Assembly: GCA_035656495.1 (NCBI GenBank)
Contig: DASRSL010000089.1
Location: forward strand, 1-64,000
Reading direction: 5' to 3'
Origin: Roseiarcus sp035656495
Lineage (GTDB): Bacteria; Pseudomonadota; Alphaproteobacteria; Rhizobiales; Beijerinckiaceae
DNA: 64,000 bases
A program made the position numbers and the translations under genes. The notes under the pieces were generated by a model. That model saw only the letters and a program-made list of their open reading frames with translations, was not told where the DNA came from and ran no database searches. The stretch's first letter is position 1. Each line of letters starts with the position of its first letter. Below are positions 28,880-37,753 of this stretch, piece after piece.

Positions 28880-29380
28880 CTGGTTAGCGATCGCCCGAGT
28901 AAAACCGGCGCGAACCGCCGGCAGTACTTCGCGTCGGTCCGACGACATGCGGCCGCGTTCGACGGGCAGGTGCAGATCGGAACAGCTCACGAGCCAATGC
29001 CCCGAGAACCGCGGTTTGTGATACCTGGAGCAGCCGAAGCCCCAGCGATTGCACGACATCATCGCCAGTATCTTAGCCGACAATCGCCGGATGCCGCCTC
29101 CGACACTAATATGGCCGGTATTGGCGATTTTCTCAACCGGGTTGCTGGTTCCGCAGCGCCCAACGCGACCGAAGCGTCAGGAACGGCCGTCGCGCGGTGA
29201 GCTCCGTCCAGTCCGGCGCCGTCATGGCGTACGTCCGCCAGTTCGAGTCGAACGCGTCACGCTTCCCGCCTTCTGCCCGGATTGATGTGACCAGCGGAAA
29301 GTTCAGCGGAAAGTCCAGCGCGCGGAAGAAATGCAGGCCGTGCCGGCGTTCGGCTGACCGGCGCCCGCCGCCGGGAGCGC

Positions 29381-29506
29381 TCAGCACAGCAAGGCGAGCC
29401 GCCAGACGAGGACGCTGACGAAGGCGAGGGCGGCCGACACGCTCGCCAGCATCGGCAACAGCGCCAGCAGGATGACGAACAGCACAACAGCGATGAGCCA
29501 CCACAT
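29381..29506 (-). CDS. Possible small single-span membrane protein, 41 residues
   Basis: A short frame almost wholly hydrophobic: WWLIAVVLFVILLALLPMLA, then SVSAALAFVSVLVWRLALLC. It would span the membrane once or as a hairpin. An AGGTG lies 7 bp before the ATG. No homologue is recalled; it is reported because its composition is clearly membrane-like, whereas the longer overlapping frames in this gap look like noise. The rest of 28880-29838 shows no convincing gene. Confidence 0.35.
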   Translation of the reverse strand: MWWLIAVVLFVILLALLPMLASVSAALAFVSVLVWRLALLC

Positions 29507-29838
29507 GGCCACACCTGCAGCGGATTGGGGAGCCGGGCGCGACAAAGAACAGCGTTGCGGAGGTCGCTGTTCCCCGGTGAGCGCGGCGTCGTCCCCGTAT
29601 CACCGTTCACCCCGGCTCAGTTGACCTCGTTAACACAAACTTAACCGGATTGCAACTGTATTGGTTGTGCCAAATTGCGCTCGACGTTCCGAGTTCGCCC
29701 GCGCCGCCGCCAAGGAGCTACTTCGCATTCGAATTGGACCGCGAGGCCCTCCGGGAAAGCCCCTGATCCAGATTCCTCGTGGCGGTCCCGACGCCGGCGC
29801 GCCTGTCGGGCGGGCGAGCGGGCGCCTTCGACAGCCAG

Positions 29839-31671
29839 CTAGACGTCCTTTTTTTCGGCTCCTTTCGCCAACAGATGCTGAATCTTGGCGATCAACCCGG
29901 CGTAACTGAACGGCTTGCCGATCAGCTCGACGCCCGGGTCGAGCCTGCCCTGGTGGATGATGGCGTTTTGCGTGTATCCGGTCGTGTACAAGACCGGCAA
30001 TGTCGGCCGCAGCCGGCGCGCTTCGTCGGCTAGCTGTCGTCCATTCGCTCCGCCGGGCAGGACCACGTCGGTGAAAAGGAGATCAACGTCGTCCTCCGCT
30101 TCAAGCAACTGCAAGGCGGCGGCGGCGGTGGACGACGCCAGGACGCGATACCCGTGGTCTCGAAGCATGGCGGTGACGGAGTCGAGCAGCAGTTCGTTGT
30201 CTTCGACGACCAGGATCGTCCCCGTGTTCGCCTGAGCCTGCGATGGTGGCGCCTCCGCCTGCTTGCTCAGGTCGACGCTCGGCGATTCTATGCGCGGCAA
30301 GTAGAGCTTGACGGTCGTGCCTACCCCCATTTCGCCGTAAATCTTGATGTGACCCGCCGATTGCTTGATCAACCCGTACACCTGCGACAACCCGAGACCG
30401 GTGCCGTGGCCTGCCCCCTTCGTGGTGAAGAAGGGCTCGAACGCCTTCCCGATCGTCTCTTCCGACATGCCTTCGCCGGTGTCGGTGACGGCGATCATCA
30501 CGTACTGCCCGGACGTCACCTCCGAATTCGCTCTCGCATAGGCTTCGTCCAGGAATGTGTTGGCTGTCTCGATCGTAAGCTTGCCGCCGCGGGGCATGGC
30601 GTCGCGCGCGTTGACCGCCAGGTTCAACAGCGCGTTCTCGAGTTGGTTGACGTCGGCTGAAACGGTCCACAACCCGGCCGCCAAAACAGTCTCGATCTCG
30701 ATGGTTTCGCCCAGCGTGCGGTTGAGCAGCGCCGACATGCCGGCGACCAGCTTATTGGCGTCGATCGGCTTGGGCTCGAGCGGCTGCTGGCGCGAGAACG
30801 CCAGCAGTCTGCGTGTCAAGGCCGCGCTGCGTTCCGCGGCTTGCAGGGCCGCGCGGATCGGATCGAGGAGCTTGTTGGGCTTTTCGCTCGGCAAACGCCG
30901 CTGCAGGAGCTCGAGGCTCGCCACGATGACCGCGAGCATATTGTTGAAATCGTGCGCGATCCCCCCGGTGAGTCGGCCGACCGCATCCATCTTCTGCACC
31001 TGGCGCAGGCTCGCCTCGGCGCGCTGGCGCTCTTGAGCTTCTCGTTGAAGCGCGGCCTGCGCCTCTTGCTGTTCGGTTTCGTCGTGAACGAGCTTGGCGA
31101 AGCCTTGCAGATTTCCGTCCTCGTCGTGGATCGCCGTGATCAGAGCCTTGGCCCAAAATCGAGAACCGTCCTTCCTGACCCGCCAGCCTTCGGTTGCGAA
31201 GCTGCCGCTCGCGGCCGCCGCCTGAAGCACCCGCTCCGGCCTGCCGGCTTGAATGTCCTCGGCCGTGTAAAAGGAGGAGAAGGAGCGCCCGACGATTTCG
31301 TGGGCCTTGTAGCCCTCCATCCGCTCGGCGCCCAAGTTCCACAGCTCGATCCGACCCTCACGATCGAGCATGAACAATGCGTAATCTTCGATGCCGGAAA
31401 CCAAAAGACGGAAGCGCCGCTCGCTTTCGGCCAGAGCCCGTTCCGATTGAAGGACGCGTGGAAAATTCCACCAGATAATTGCGCTGCCGGCGAGAACCAT
31501 GAGCAAGGCAATGCCGACTGCGACGATGCCGAGGAGACCGGCGGAGCGTTCCGCTTGAGCCGCGATCGCTGAGAATGCGATGACGAGCGCAGGGATCGTA
31601 ACCAGCGCCAAACCGAGCCAGAGGAGCCTCGAACGCCGCGTATCCGCCGAGCCTGTAAGCGCAGATTGCAT
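29839..31671 (-). CDS. Membrane PAS-containing hybrid histidine kinase with C-terminal receiver
   Basis: A 610-residue sensor kinase. The start at 31671 is set by AGGAGGGG 4 bp before the ATG. Two membrane helices (about 16-38 and 45-65) are followed by a PAS/PAC domain (about 80-200: YALFMLDREGRIELWN, GWRVRKDGSRFWAKAL) and a short coiled coil. The HWE-like/HisKA dimerisation box is GRLTGGIAHDFNNMLAVIV. The ATPase domain has an N box (ALLNLAVNARDAMPRGG), G1 (VTDTGEGMSEE) and GTGLGLSQVYG. A receiver domain ends the protein (VVEDNELLLDS, phospho-acceptor aspartate in LLFTDVVLPG). No partner regulator gene is adjacent; the stimulus is unknown. Confidence 0.9.
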   Translation of the reverse strand: MQSALTGSADTRRSRLLWLGLALVTIPALVIAFSAIAAQAERSAGLLGIVAVGIALLMVLAGSAIIWWNFPRVLQSERALAESERRFRLLVSGIEDYALFMLDREGRIELWNLGAERMEGYKAHEIVGRSFSSFYTAEDIQAGRPERVLQAAAASGSFATEGWRVRKDGSRFWAKALITAIHDEDGNLQGFAKLVHDETEQQEAQAALQREAQERQRAEASLRQVQKMDAVGRLTGGIAHDFNNMLAVIVASLELLQRRLPSEKPNKLLDPIRAALQAAERSAALTRRLLAFSRQQPLEPKPIDANKLVAGMSALLNRTLGETIEIETVLAAGLWTVSADVNQLENALLNLAVNARDAMPRGGKLTIETANTFLDEAYARANSEVTSGQYVMIAVTDTGEGMSEETIGKAFEPFFTTKGAGHGTGLGLSQVYGLIKQSAGHIKIYGEMGVGTTVKLYLPRIESPSVDLSKQAEAPPSQAQANTGTILVVEDNELLLDSVTAMLRDHGYRVLASSTAAAALQLLEAEDDVDLLFTDVVLPGGANGRQLADEARRLRPTLPVLYTTGYTQNAIIHQGRLDPGVELIGKPFSYAGLIAKIQHLLAKGAEKKDV

Positions 31672-32175
31672 GACCCCTCCTGGAGTCAACCCACGTTTTC
31701 GAGAATACGAGCAAAATCGGGAACTGGTGCGGTCAAGAGGACTGCAAGAATTCAATCATATCAAATGACTTGGATGAAAGGTTGGGATTTCGAGCACCTT
31801 TGACAAGCAAAGGGAATTTTCGACGCATCCCAACCGTTCTCTCATGACGCTTCCGAACCCTGATGTCAATGGTCGCTCCGTTCGCGCGTTCTCGCACTGC
31901 GGATCCGTCATCCATTCGTGCCGCCATCTGACCGGAGAACGTCTCTGGATTGATCCCCGTGCGAATGGGCCCAAAGGACGAGGCTGTTCCAGCGGTCTGG
32001 GCGCCGCTGGGCGATCCCTGACGCGAGGCCGTTGCCGGTGTTAAGGCGTTAGGCCGTCCAAACCGCGGACAGAGGACGAAGCATCAGACTCCACCGAAAT
32101 CGCAAATCGCGCCGGGTGGTGCTAAGCTGCCCTATATGCGGAGCGCAAACGCGAAGCAGCAAGAGGGAGGTCGCA
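31672..32175. other. Intergenic region between the histidine kinase and the amino-acid transporter genes
   Basis: About 500 bases with no gene recognised in either strand. It is a divergent region and should hold the promoters of both neighbours. It ends in GGGAGG, the ribosome binding site of the binding-protein gene at 32176. Confidence 0.5.
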
Positions 32176-33042
32176 ATGAGGTGGAAGCTCGCATTCCTTT
32201 TGGCTGTCAGCGCATTTTGGCTGGTGAACGCGTCCCCTCGATTTGCTCTTGCGGCCGACGCGAAGTGCGAACCGGACAACGTCGCTACAAAGTATCCCGG
32301 CCTCGCCGGAAAGACGATCAAGATCGGAACCGACGGGGAGACGCCGCCCTATGCGATGCGCGATCCCAAGGATTTCAATCATTTGATCGGACTCGACACC
32401 GAACTTGCCGAGGCCACGTTCAAATGCATCGGCCTGCCGATCGAATTCAAGTTTGGCGCCTGGTCGGGCCAGATTCCGGCCGTCGCAAATGGTCAAACTG
32501 ACGCCATGTGGGACACGCTCTACTACACCCCGGAGCGCGCAAAGCAAATCGACTTCGTTATCTATCTGAGAGCGGCGACGGGCGGCATGGTGCAAAAGGG
32601 CAATCCCAAGCACATCATGAGCCTTGCCGACATTTGCGGCGTGCGCGCCACAGCCGGCCTTGGCACCGTGGAAGAAGCACAATTCCGGCAACTGAGCGAC
32701 AAGTGCGTCAAGGACGGGAAGAAGCCGGTCGAGATCGTGACCTTTCCCGATATTCCAGCCGGCGCCAGGCTGGTCATGAACGATCGGGCCGACCTTTTGC
32801 TGATCAATCTTGGCCTGGTCGACCAATTCGTCGCCGACAACCCCGATAAGCTCGAGCGTTCGTTCATGATCGTGACCGATTGGAAGGTCGGCGTCGGATT
32901 TGGCAAGACCAACAAAGAGCTGGAGAAAGCCGTGGCGGACGGCTTGGCCGCCATAAGAGCCGACGGCACAGAAAAGAAAATCTACGACAAATATCACTTC
33001 GACTACTCTCTCGCGATGCCGATAGAAGTATTGACGAAGTGA
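32176..33042 (+). CDS. Polar amino-acid-type ABC transporter, periplasmic binding protein
   Basis: A 288-residue family-3 solute-binding protein. The ATG at 32176 follows GGGAGGTCGCA. The signal peptide (MRWKLAFLLAVSAFWLVN, ending around FALAADA) exports it to the periplasm. The mature part carries the type II binding fold: KIGTDGETPPYAM near the N terminus, then the hallmark GLDTELAEATFKCIGLPIEF. It serves the fused permease/ATPase gene at 33200. Ligands of this family are amino acids, opines or small nitrogen compounds; the island suggests a ureide-like or amino-acid-like ligand, which is inference. Confidence 0.88.
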   Translation: MRWKLAFLLAVSAFWLVNASPRFALAADAKCEPDNVATKYPGLAGKTIKIGTDGETPPYAMRDPKDFNHLIGLDTELAEATFKCIGLPIEFKFGAWSGQIPAVANGQTDAMWDTLYYTPERAKQIDFVIYLRAATGGMVQKGNPKHIMSLADICGVRATAGLGTVEEAQFRQLSDKCVKDGKKPVEIVTFPDIPAGARLVMNDRADLLLINLGLVDQFVADNPDKLERSFMIVTDWKVGVGFGKTNKELEKAVADGLAAIRADGTEKKIYDKYHFDYSLAMPIEVLTK

Positions 33043-33086
33043 GAGCGCGGTCGGCGGCAGAAAGAGAAGTCCGAGAGAACTATAGT

Positions 33087-33153
33087 CTCCTGTGCGCGCG
33101 AGCGCGCGTGCAGGAGGATCCATCCGAGGCGCCCCTCCTACGCCGGGAGGGGC
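33087..33153. promoter_or_regulatory. Two stem-loops between binding-protein and permease genes
   Basis: First stem-loop (33087-33116): CTCCTG/CAGGAG enclosing GCGCGC/GCGCGC. Second (33131-33153): perfect 8-bp GCCCCTCC/GGAGGGGC with a 7-nt loop. Neither has a T-run. Such structures after a binding-protein gene often stabilise its message and reduce read-through into the membrane components. Confidence 0.5.
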
Positions 33154-33199
33154 ATAAGGCCTGCGTTCCGCTTTTGAAGTCGCTGCATCGGCTGCCCCC

Positions 33200-34810
33200 T
33201 TGAAGTCGATCCACGAATTTCTCGGCTATGTCGTCGAGCCCTTCCTCTGGGACGGGGCTTTGCTGGCCGTGAAAATCGCGATTCTGTCCATGGCCGGCGG
33301 CGTTCTGCTCGGCTTCGGGCTCGCACTCTTGCGACTGTCGCGTTTCGCCGTCCTTTCCGCCGCGGCTTGGATCTACATCTGGTTCATCCGCGGCACGCCG
33401 CAGCTGCTCCAGCTCGTGTTCTTGTACGACGCCCTTCCGTCGGTCGGGATCAAGCTCGACAGCTTTACGACCGCTGTCCTCGGTTTCGCGCTCAACGAGG
33501 CGGCCTTCAGCGCGGAGATCATCCGAGGCGGCATCCTTTCGGTCAACCGCAGCCAAGGCATCGCCGCTGCGGCTTTTGGAATGGGCCCGCTGTTGACCAT
33601 GCGGCGCATCATACTCCCCCAGGCGATGCGGGCGATCCTGCCCGGCATGGCCAACGACTCGATCGCCGTGCTCAAGGGAACGTCGATCGCCTCGGTTATT
33701 TTCGTCAACGAGCTGACCTTCAGAAGCCAGCAGATCGTCGGACAGAATTTCAAGTTTTTCACCGTGTTCGCCGCCGCCGGCGTCATCTACCTGGCGCTGA
33801 CCAGCGCGATCGCCGGCGTGCAATGGTTCTTGGAGCGGATGTTCAACATCGAACTGGAACGCCCGGCGCCCGGCGCTTCGGCGCTTGATCGCCTTTTCGG
33901 ACGCCGGCCGGAGGCCATTCAAGCAGCTCCTGTTCTTGCGGTCGCGCCAAACCGAGGGAGCTCGCCGTCAGCCGGAAGAGAGGCCTGGCTCGGCAGCATA
34001 TCCGACGCAGTCGGTGAATGGGCTCCCGGTGAGGGCGCGTACGTCGCATGCTCCGGGATCTGGAAGGCGTATGGCGGCCGGGAGGTGCTGCGGGGCATCG
34101 ACCTCACGGTCAACCGCGGGGAAGTCGTCACGATCATGGGGCCAAGCGGCAGCGGCAAAAGCACGCTGTTGCGGCTGATCAATCATCTGGAGCAACTCGA
34201 CAAGGGCGAGATTCTGGTGGCAGGCGAGCATGTCGGCTATCGATTCGTCGACGGCGTCTTGCGTCCGACGAGAGACCTCGCAAGAGCCCGCGCCAAAGCG
34301 CGCATTGGCATGGTGTTCCAGCATTTCAACCTTTTCGATCATTTGACTGCGCTCGAAAACGTCGTCGAAGCGCCGATCCGCGTGTACGGCGAAGATGCGC
34401 GGCGCGCTCGGGCCAAGGGGATGGGCCTGTTGACGATGGTTGGCCTCGCGAACCACGCACATCACCTCCCGCACCGATTGTCGGGCGGCCAGCAGCAAAG
34501 GGTGGCGATCGCACGCGCCCTCGCCATTTCGCCGCGACTCATGTTGTTCGACGAGCCCACTTCGGCGCTGGATCCCGAGTTGGTGGCGGAAGTGCTGGCG
34601 GTGATTCGACGTCTGGCCGAAGCGGGAATGACGATGATCGTGGTGACGCACGAGGTGCGTTTCGCTCGCGATGTCGCTGATCGCGTCATAGTCATGGATG
34701 ACGGCCAAATCGTCGAGGAAGGCGTTCCTGCCGCCGTCATCGACAATCCACAACATGAGCGCACCCGGCGCTTTCTCCACCTCGTCGCTGACGAGGAGCT
34801 CACGAGCTGA
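33200..34810 (+). CDS. Fused permease-ATPase of a polar amino-acid-type ABC transporter
   Basis: A 536-residue protein joining two normally separate subunits. Residues about 1-215 are a HisM/GlnP-type permease with several membrane helices, the WFIRGTPQLLQLVFLYD segment and the EAA-type loop GIAAAAFGMGPLLTMRRIIL. After a linker (about 216-270), residues 280-536 are the ATPase: Walker A GPSGSGKSTLL, Q-loop MVFQHFNLF, signature LSGGQQQRVAIA, Walker B LMLFDEPTSALD, H-loop VVTHE. The frame begins with TTG at 33200 with only a weak ribosome binding site, so the start is uncertain. It works with the binding protein upstream. The stop overlaps the convergent deacetylase-like gene by 11 bp. Confidence 0.9.
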   Translation: MKSIHEFLGYVVEPFLWDGALLAVKIAILSMAGGVLLGFGLALLRLSRFAVLSAAAWIYIWFIRGTPQLLQLVFLYDALPSVGIKLDSFTTAVLGFALNEAAFSAEIIRGGILSVNRSQGIAAAAFGMGPLLTMRRIILPQAMRAILPGMANDSIAVLKGTSIASVIFVNELTFRSQQIVGQNFKFFTVFAAAGVIYLALTSAIAGVQWFLERMFNIELERPAPGASALDRLFGRRPEAIQAAPVLAVAPNRGSSPSAGREAWLGSISDAVGEWAPGEGAYVACSGIWKAYGGREVLRGIDLTVNRGEVVTIMGPSGSGKSTLLRLINHLEQLDKGEILVAGEHVGYRFVDGVLRPTRDLARARAKARIGMVFQHFNLFDHLTALENVVEAPIRVYGEDARRARAKGMGLLTMVGLANHAHHLPHRLSGGQQQRVAIARALAISPRLMLFDEPTSALDPELVAEVLAVIRRLAEAGMTMIVVTHEVRFARDVADRVIVMDDGQIVEEGVPAAVIDNPQHERTRRFLHLVADEELTS

Positions 34811-35873
34811 CCGCAGTTTGCGCCCCCGTCGTCGGCTCGACGCCGGACGGCGGATGCTCCCGCCGCCAGTGTTCCGCAATATCCCGGCCCGTGCAAAACC
34901 ACACGCGGTCGCGCTTCCTCGCATGGTCGAGGAACTTGATCAGCCCAACCGCCTTCGCCGGGCGGCCGATGAGGCGATCGTGGAGCGCCAGGCTCATCAT
35001 CTTGGGGCGCTCGGCGCCCTCCTCGTAGAGCAGATCGAAACAGTCGATCATGTACTGTGCAAATTCTTCCGCCGTGCTGAACCCCATGTTGCGGTCGAAC
35101 CTATTGTCGTTGGTTTCGAGCGAATAGGGGATCACCAAGTGACTTTGTGCGCCGAAAGTGGTCCAGAAAGGCAGTTCGTCGCCGAGATAGTCACGATCGT
35201 ACCGAAAACCCCCATGCTCGACGAGAAGCCTGCGCGTATTGATGCTGGACCGGCCGCTGAACCAGCCCACAGGCGGCGCGCCGGTCAACTCCTGAATGCC
35301 CTCGACGGCGAGCCTGACGTGCTCGCGCTCCTCCTCCTCGCCCGTCTGGCAATAGTCGAGCCATCGCCATCCATGACTGACGATTTCGTGCCCGTCCTCG
35401 ACGAAGGCGCGCGTCAGCTCCGGGTACATAAGCATCCCGCGGACCACGCCCAGCACGCTGATCTTCACGTCGAAGCGCCTGAAAATGCGCAACAGCCGCC
35501 AACAGCCGACGCGGGGTCCATATTCGAAAACGGATTCGACCAGAGGGCTCCGCCGCCCCTGGTACGATGGAAAACCGATGTCGGTAAGCAAGTCCTCGGA
35601 ATGCGCGTCGCCTTCGAGAATCGAATGCTCGCCTCCGGCTTCGACGTTCAGATTGACGTTGACGGCAATCTGCGCGCCGTCTGGCCAGCGCGCGTGAGGC
35701 GGTTCGGCGCCATAGCCGCGGAAGTCCCTTGCCGGACCGAGCTTCAGCCTGTCTCGCTTCGGGGTGCGCTTTCCCTTCGAGGAGGCTGAAGCCGGACCGG
35801 CGATCGCGTTTCGTGGGGATCTCAGGGACTTCTCCGTTTCGAATGCGCCACACTGCGCGCTGAGCCAAATCAA
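34800..35873 (-). CDS. PuuE-type allantoinase-like hydrolase, paralogue 1
   Basis: A member of the polysaccharide-deacetylase superfamily branch that includes PuuE, a cofactor-poor allantoinase opening the hydantoin ring. Marks: ARDFRGYGAEPPHARWPDGA, NLNVEAGGEHSILEGD, the ESVFEYGPRVGCWRLLRIF block, GHEIVSHGWRWLDY, GWFSGRSSINTRRLL, and PKMMSLALHDRLIGRPAK. It is very similar to the protein at 38702. The start is uncertain: no ATG lies between the preceding gene's stop and the family domain. TTG at 35873 gives 357 residues; ATG at 36014 would overlap the gamma-glutamyltransferase gene by 85 bp. The allantoinase fold is clear; the exact cyclic amide substrate is unknown. Confidence 0.82.
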   Translation of the reverse strand: MIWLSAQCGAFETEKSLRSPRNAIAGPASASSKGKRTPKRDRLKLGPARDFRGYGAEPPHARWPDGAQIAVNVNLNVEAGGEHSILEGDAHSEDLLTDIGFPSYQGRRSPLVESVFEYGPRVGCWRLLRIFRRFDVKISVLGVVRGMLMYPELTRAFVEDGHEIVSHGWRWLDYCQTGEEEEREHVRLAVEGIQELTGAPPVGWFSGRSSINTRRLLVEHGGFRYDRDYLGDELPFWTTFGAQSHLVIPYSLETNDNRFDRNMGFSTAEEFAQYMIDCFDLLYEEGAERPKMMSLALHDRLIGRPAKAVGLIKFLDHARKRDRVWFCTGRDIAEHWRREHPPSGVEPTTGAQTAVSS

Positions 35874-35929
35874 AAAACACGACCTGCCGCCGATGCCTCG
35901 CCAATTCCCGATTGGGGATCCGGCTCGAA

Positions 35930-37753
35930 CTATCGGCAGATTGCATAGGCCTCCATATGCCGAGGCGTCGCCGCCGCAGTGAGGACACCGCCGTACGACG
36001 AAGCGGCGCATAGCCGGCCGAGCGACCAGCCATCGGTCACTTTCAGGCGGTGACCGCGCCGCTCCAAATCGTTGAGCGTCTCGGGCCCAAAACGGCTCTC
36101 GATCGAGATGGCGCCGGGCTGCGAGGCGCGCGGCGTGAAAGACGAGGGGAAGTGCATGCTGTTGAACATTGGAGAATCGATCGCCTCCTGCAGGTTGAGG
36201 CGATAATGAAAATGCCGCAGCAAGAGCAGCAAGGTCCACTGGTCTTGTTGATCACCGCCCGGAGAGCCGCAGACGAGATAGGGCTCGCCGTCGCGCTCGA
36301 CCAAGGTCGGCGACAGGGTTGTTCGCGGCCTCGCCCGTGGCTCGAGGCTCGAGGGCAGGCCTTCCGCAAGCCAGAACATCTGGGCCCGCGTTCCTAATGG
36401 AAATCCGAGTTCTGGGATCACCGGCGAGCTCTGAAACCAGCCGCCGCTTGGCGTCGCGGCGATCATGTTGCCCCAGCGATCGATGACGTCAAGATGCACA
36501 GTGTCGGCCCTGTGCTCCGGCAACTCTGCGAAAGTCGGCTCGCCGCCCCCCGGTCCCACTGGCGTCGGGCAGGCGCGTGCAAGCGCGAGAATCGTTTCAA
36601 TGCGCGGCGCCGATATATCCGGCAACCCAGGGCGTAGCTCCATCGAGGCGTGCTCGGTGAGGAGGGCTCGGCGCTCGTTGTTGTAGGCGTCGCTCAACAG
36701 CGTTGTCAGGCGTGTGTCGGAGAATGCCGGATCGCCATAGAACGCTTCGCGGTCTGCGAAGGCCAGTTTGGCGCATTCGGTCACGACATGCACAAGGTCT
36801 GCGCTTTCAGGAGGGAGGGCTCCGAGATCAAACCCCTTCAGCAGAGCCAGTTGTTGGAGCAGCACCGGTCCTTGGCCCCATGGACCTGTCTTGTGGACTC
36901 GATAGCGGCCGTAGTCGTAGCTCGTCGTCACCTCCAGCGTAGCGCGCCAGCCCGCCATGTCGTCCGCGGTCAGAAGCGCGACGTGGCGGCCGCCGGTTCC
37001 GTCCATCTGCGGGGTTCGCGTTGCGTACTTGTCAATCGCCTCCGCCACGAAGCCACGATAGAAAGCGTTGCGGGCCGCCTCGATCTGCTGCTCGCGGTCG
37101 CTTCCTGCAGCTATCGCTTCGGCGAGGAGTCGCTTGTATGTCTTGGCGACGGCTGGGGTGGCGAACAGCGTCCGAGGCTGGGGCGGCTGACCGCCGGGCA
37201 GCCATACCGCGGCAGAGCTCGGCCATTCCGCTTTGAAGAAGTCGACGAGCGGCAGCAGCGACATCGTCAGCCGAGGCAGAATTGGGAAACCATTCTCGGC
37301 GTAGATTATCGCTGGCTCCAACACCTGTTCGACGGTCATGCTTCCGAATTCGCGCAGAAGGAGCATCCAGCCGTCGAACGCGCCAGGCACCGTCGCCGCC
37401 AGCAATCCCGTACCTGGGATCATCCCTAGGCCGAGCTCTCGGAACTTCGCGATGCTCGCTGCTGCGGGCGCGGTTCCCTGAGCGCAGAGAACGCGAACCG
37501 CTCGGTCCCGTGAGGAATAGAATATCGCAGGCATGTCGCCCGCCGGTCCGCACAGATGCGGCTCGACGATCTGCAGAGCGAAGCCGGTCGCGACCGCAGC
37601 GTCGAAAGCGTTGCCTCCTAGCTCAAGGATCGACATTCCGACAGCCGAGGCCAGCCAATGTGTCGAACTCACCGCGCCGAAAGTGCCGATCAACTCCGGA
37701 CGGGTGGTAAACTTGGCGCCGGCAGAGGCGCCGGCGCGCGGCGAGCCACTCAC
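35930..37753 (-). CDS. Gamma-glutamyltransferase-family N-terminal-nucleophile hydrolase
   Basis: A 607-residue member of the GGT family, made as a precursor that cleaves itself before a threonine nucleophile. The large-subunit start shows FGAVSSTHWLASAVGMSILE and LGGNAFDAAVATGFALQIVE; the likely cleavage point is ADTVHLDVIDRWGNMIAA, where the usual TTH becomes TVH. SPTLVERDGEPYLVCGSPGG is the late family block. No clear signal peptide is present, unlike typical periplasmic GGT, so a cytoplasmic acylase or amidase role is possible. The GTG start overlaps the previous gene's TGA (GTGA), so translation is coupled to the isochorismatase-family gene. The operon context suggests amide-bond cleavage of a pathway intermediate. 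Confidence 0.87.
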   Translation of the reverse strand: MSGSPRAGASAGAKFTTRPELIGTFGAVSSTHWLASAVGMSILELGGNAFDAAVATGFALQIVEPHLCGPAGDMPAIFYSSRDRAVRVLCAQGTAPAAASIAKFRELGLGMIPGTGLLAATVPGAFDGWMLLLREFGSMTVEQVLEPAIIYAENGFPILPRLTMSLLPLVDFFKAEWPSSAAVWLPGGQPPQPRTLFATPAVAKTYKRLLAEAIAAGSDREQQIEAARNAFYRGFVAEAIDKYATRTPQMDGTGGRHVALLTADDMAGWRATLEVTTSYDYGRYRVHKTGPWGQGPVLLQQLALLKGFDLGALPPESADLVHVVTECAKLAFADREAFYGDPAFSDTRLTTLLSDAYNNERRALLTEHASMELRPGLPDISAPRIETILALARACPTPVGPGGGEPTFAELPEHRADTVHLDVIDRWGNMIAATPSGGWFQSSPVIPELGFPLGTRAQMFWLAEGLPSSLEPRARPRTTLSPTLVERDGEPYLVCGSPGGDQQDQWTLLLLLRHFHYRLNLQEAIDSPMFNSMHFPSSFTPRASQPGAISIESRFGPETLNDLERRGHRLKVTDGWSLGRLCAASSYGGVLTAAATPRHMEAYAICR

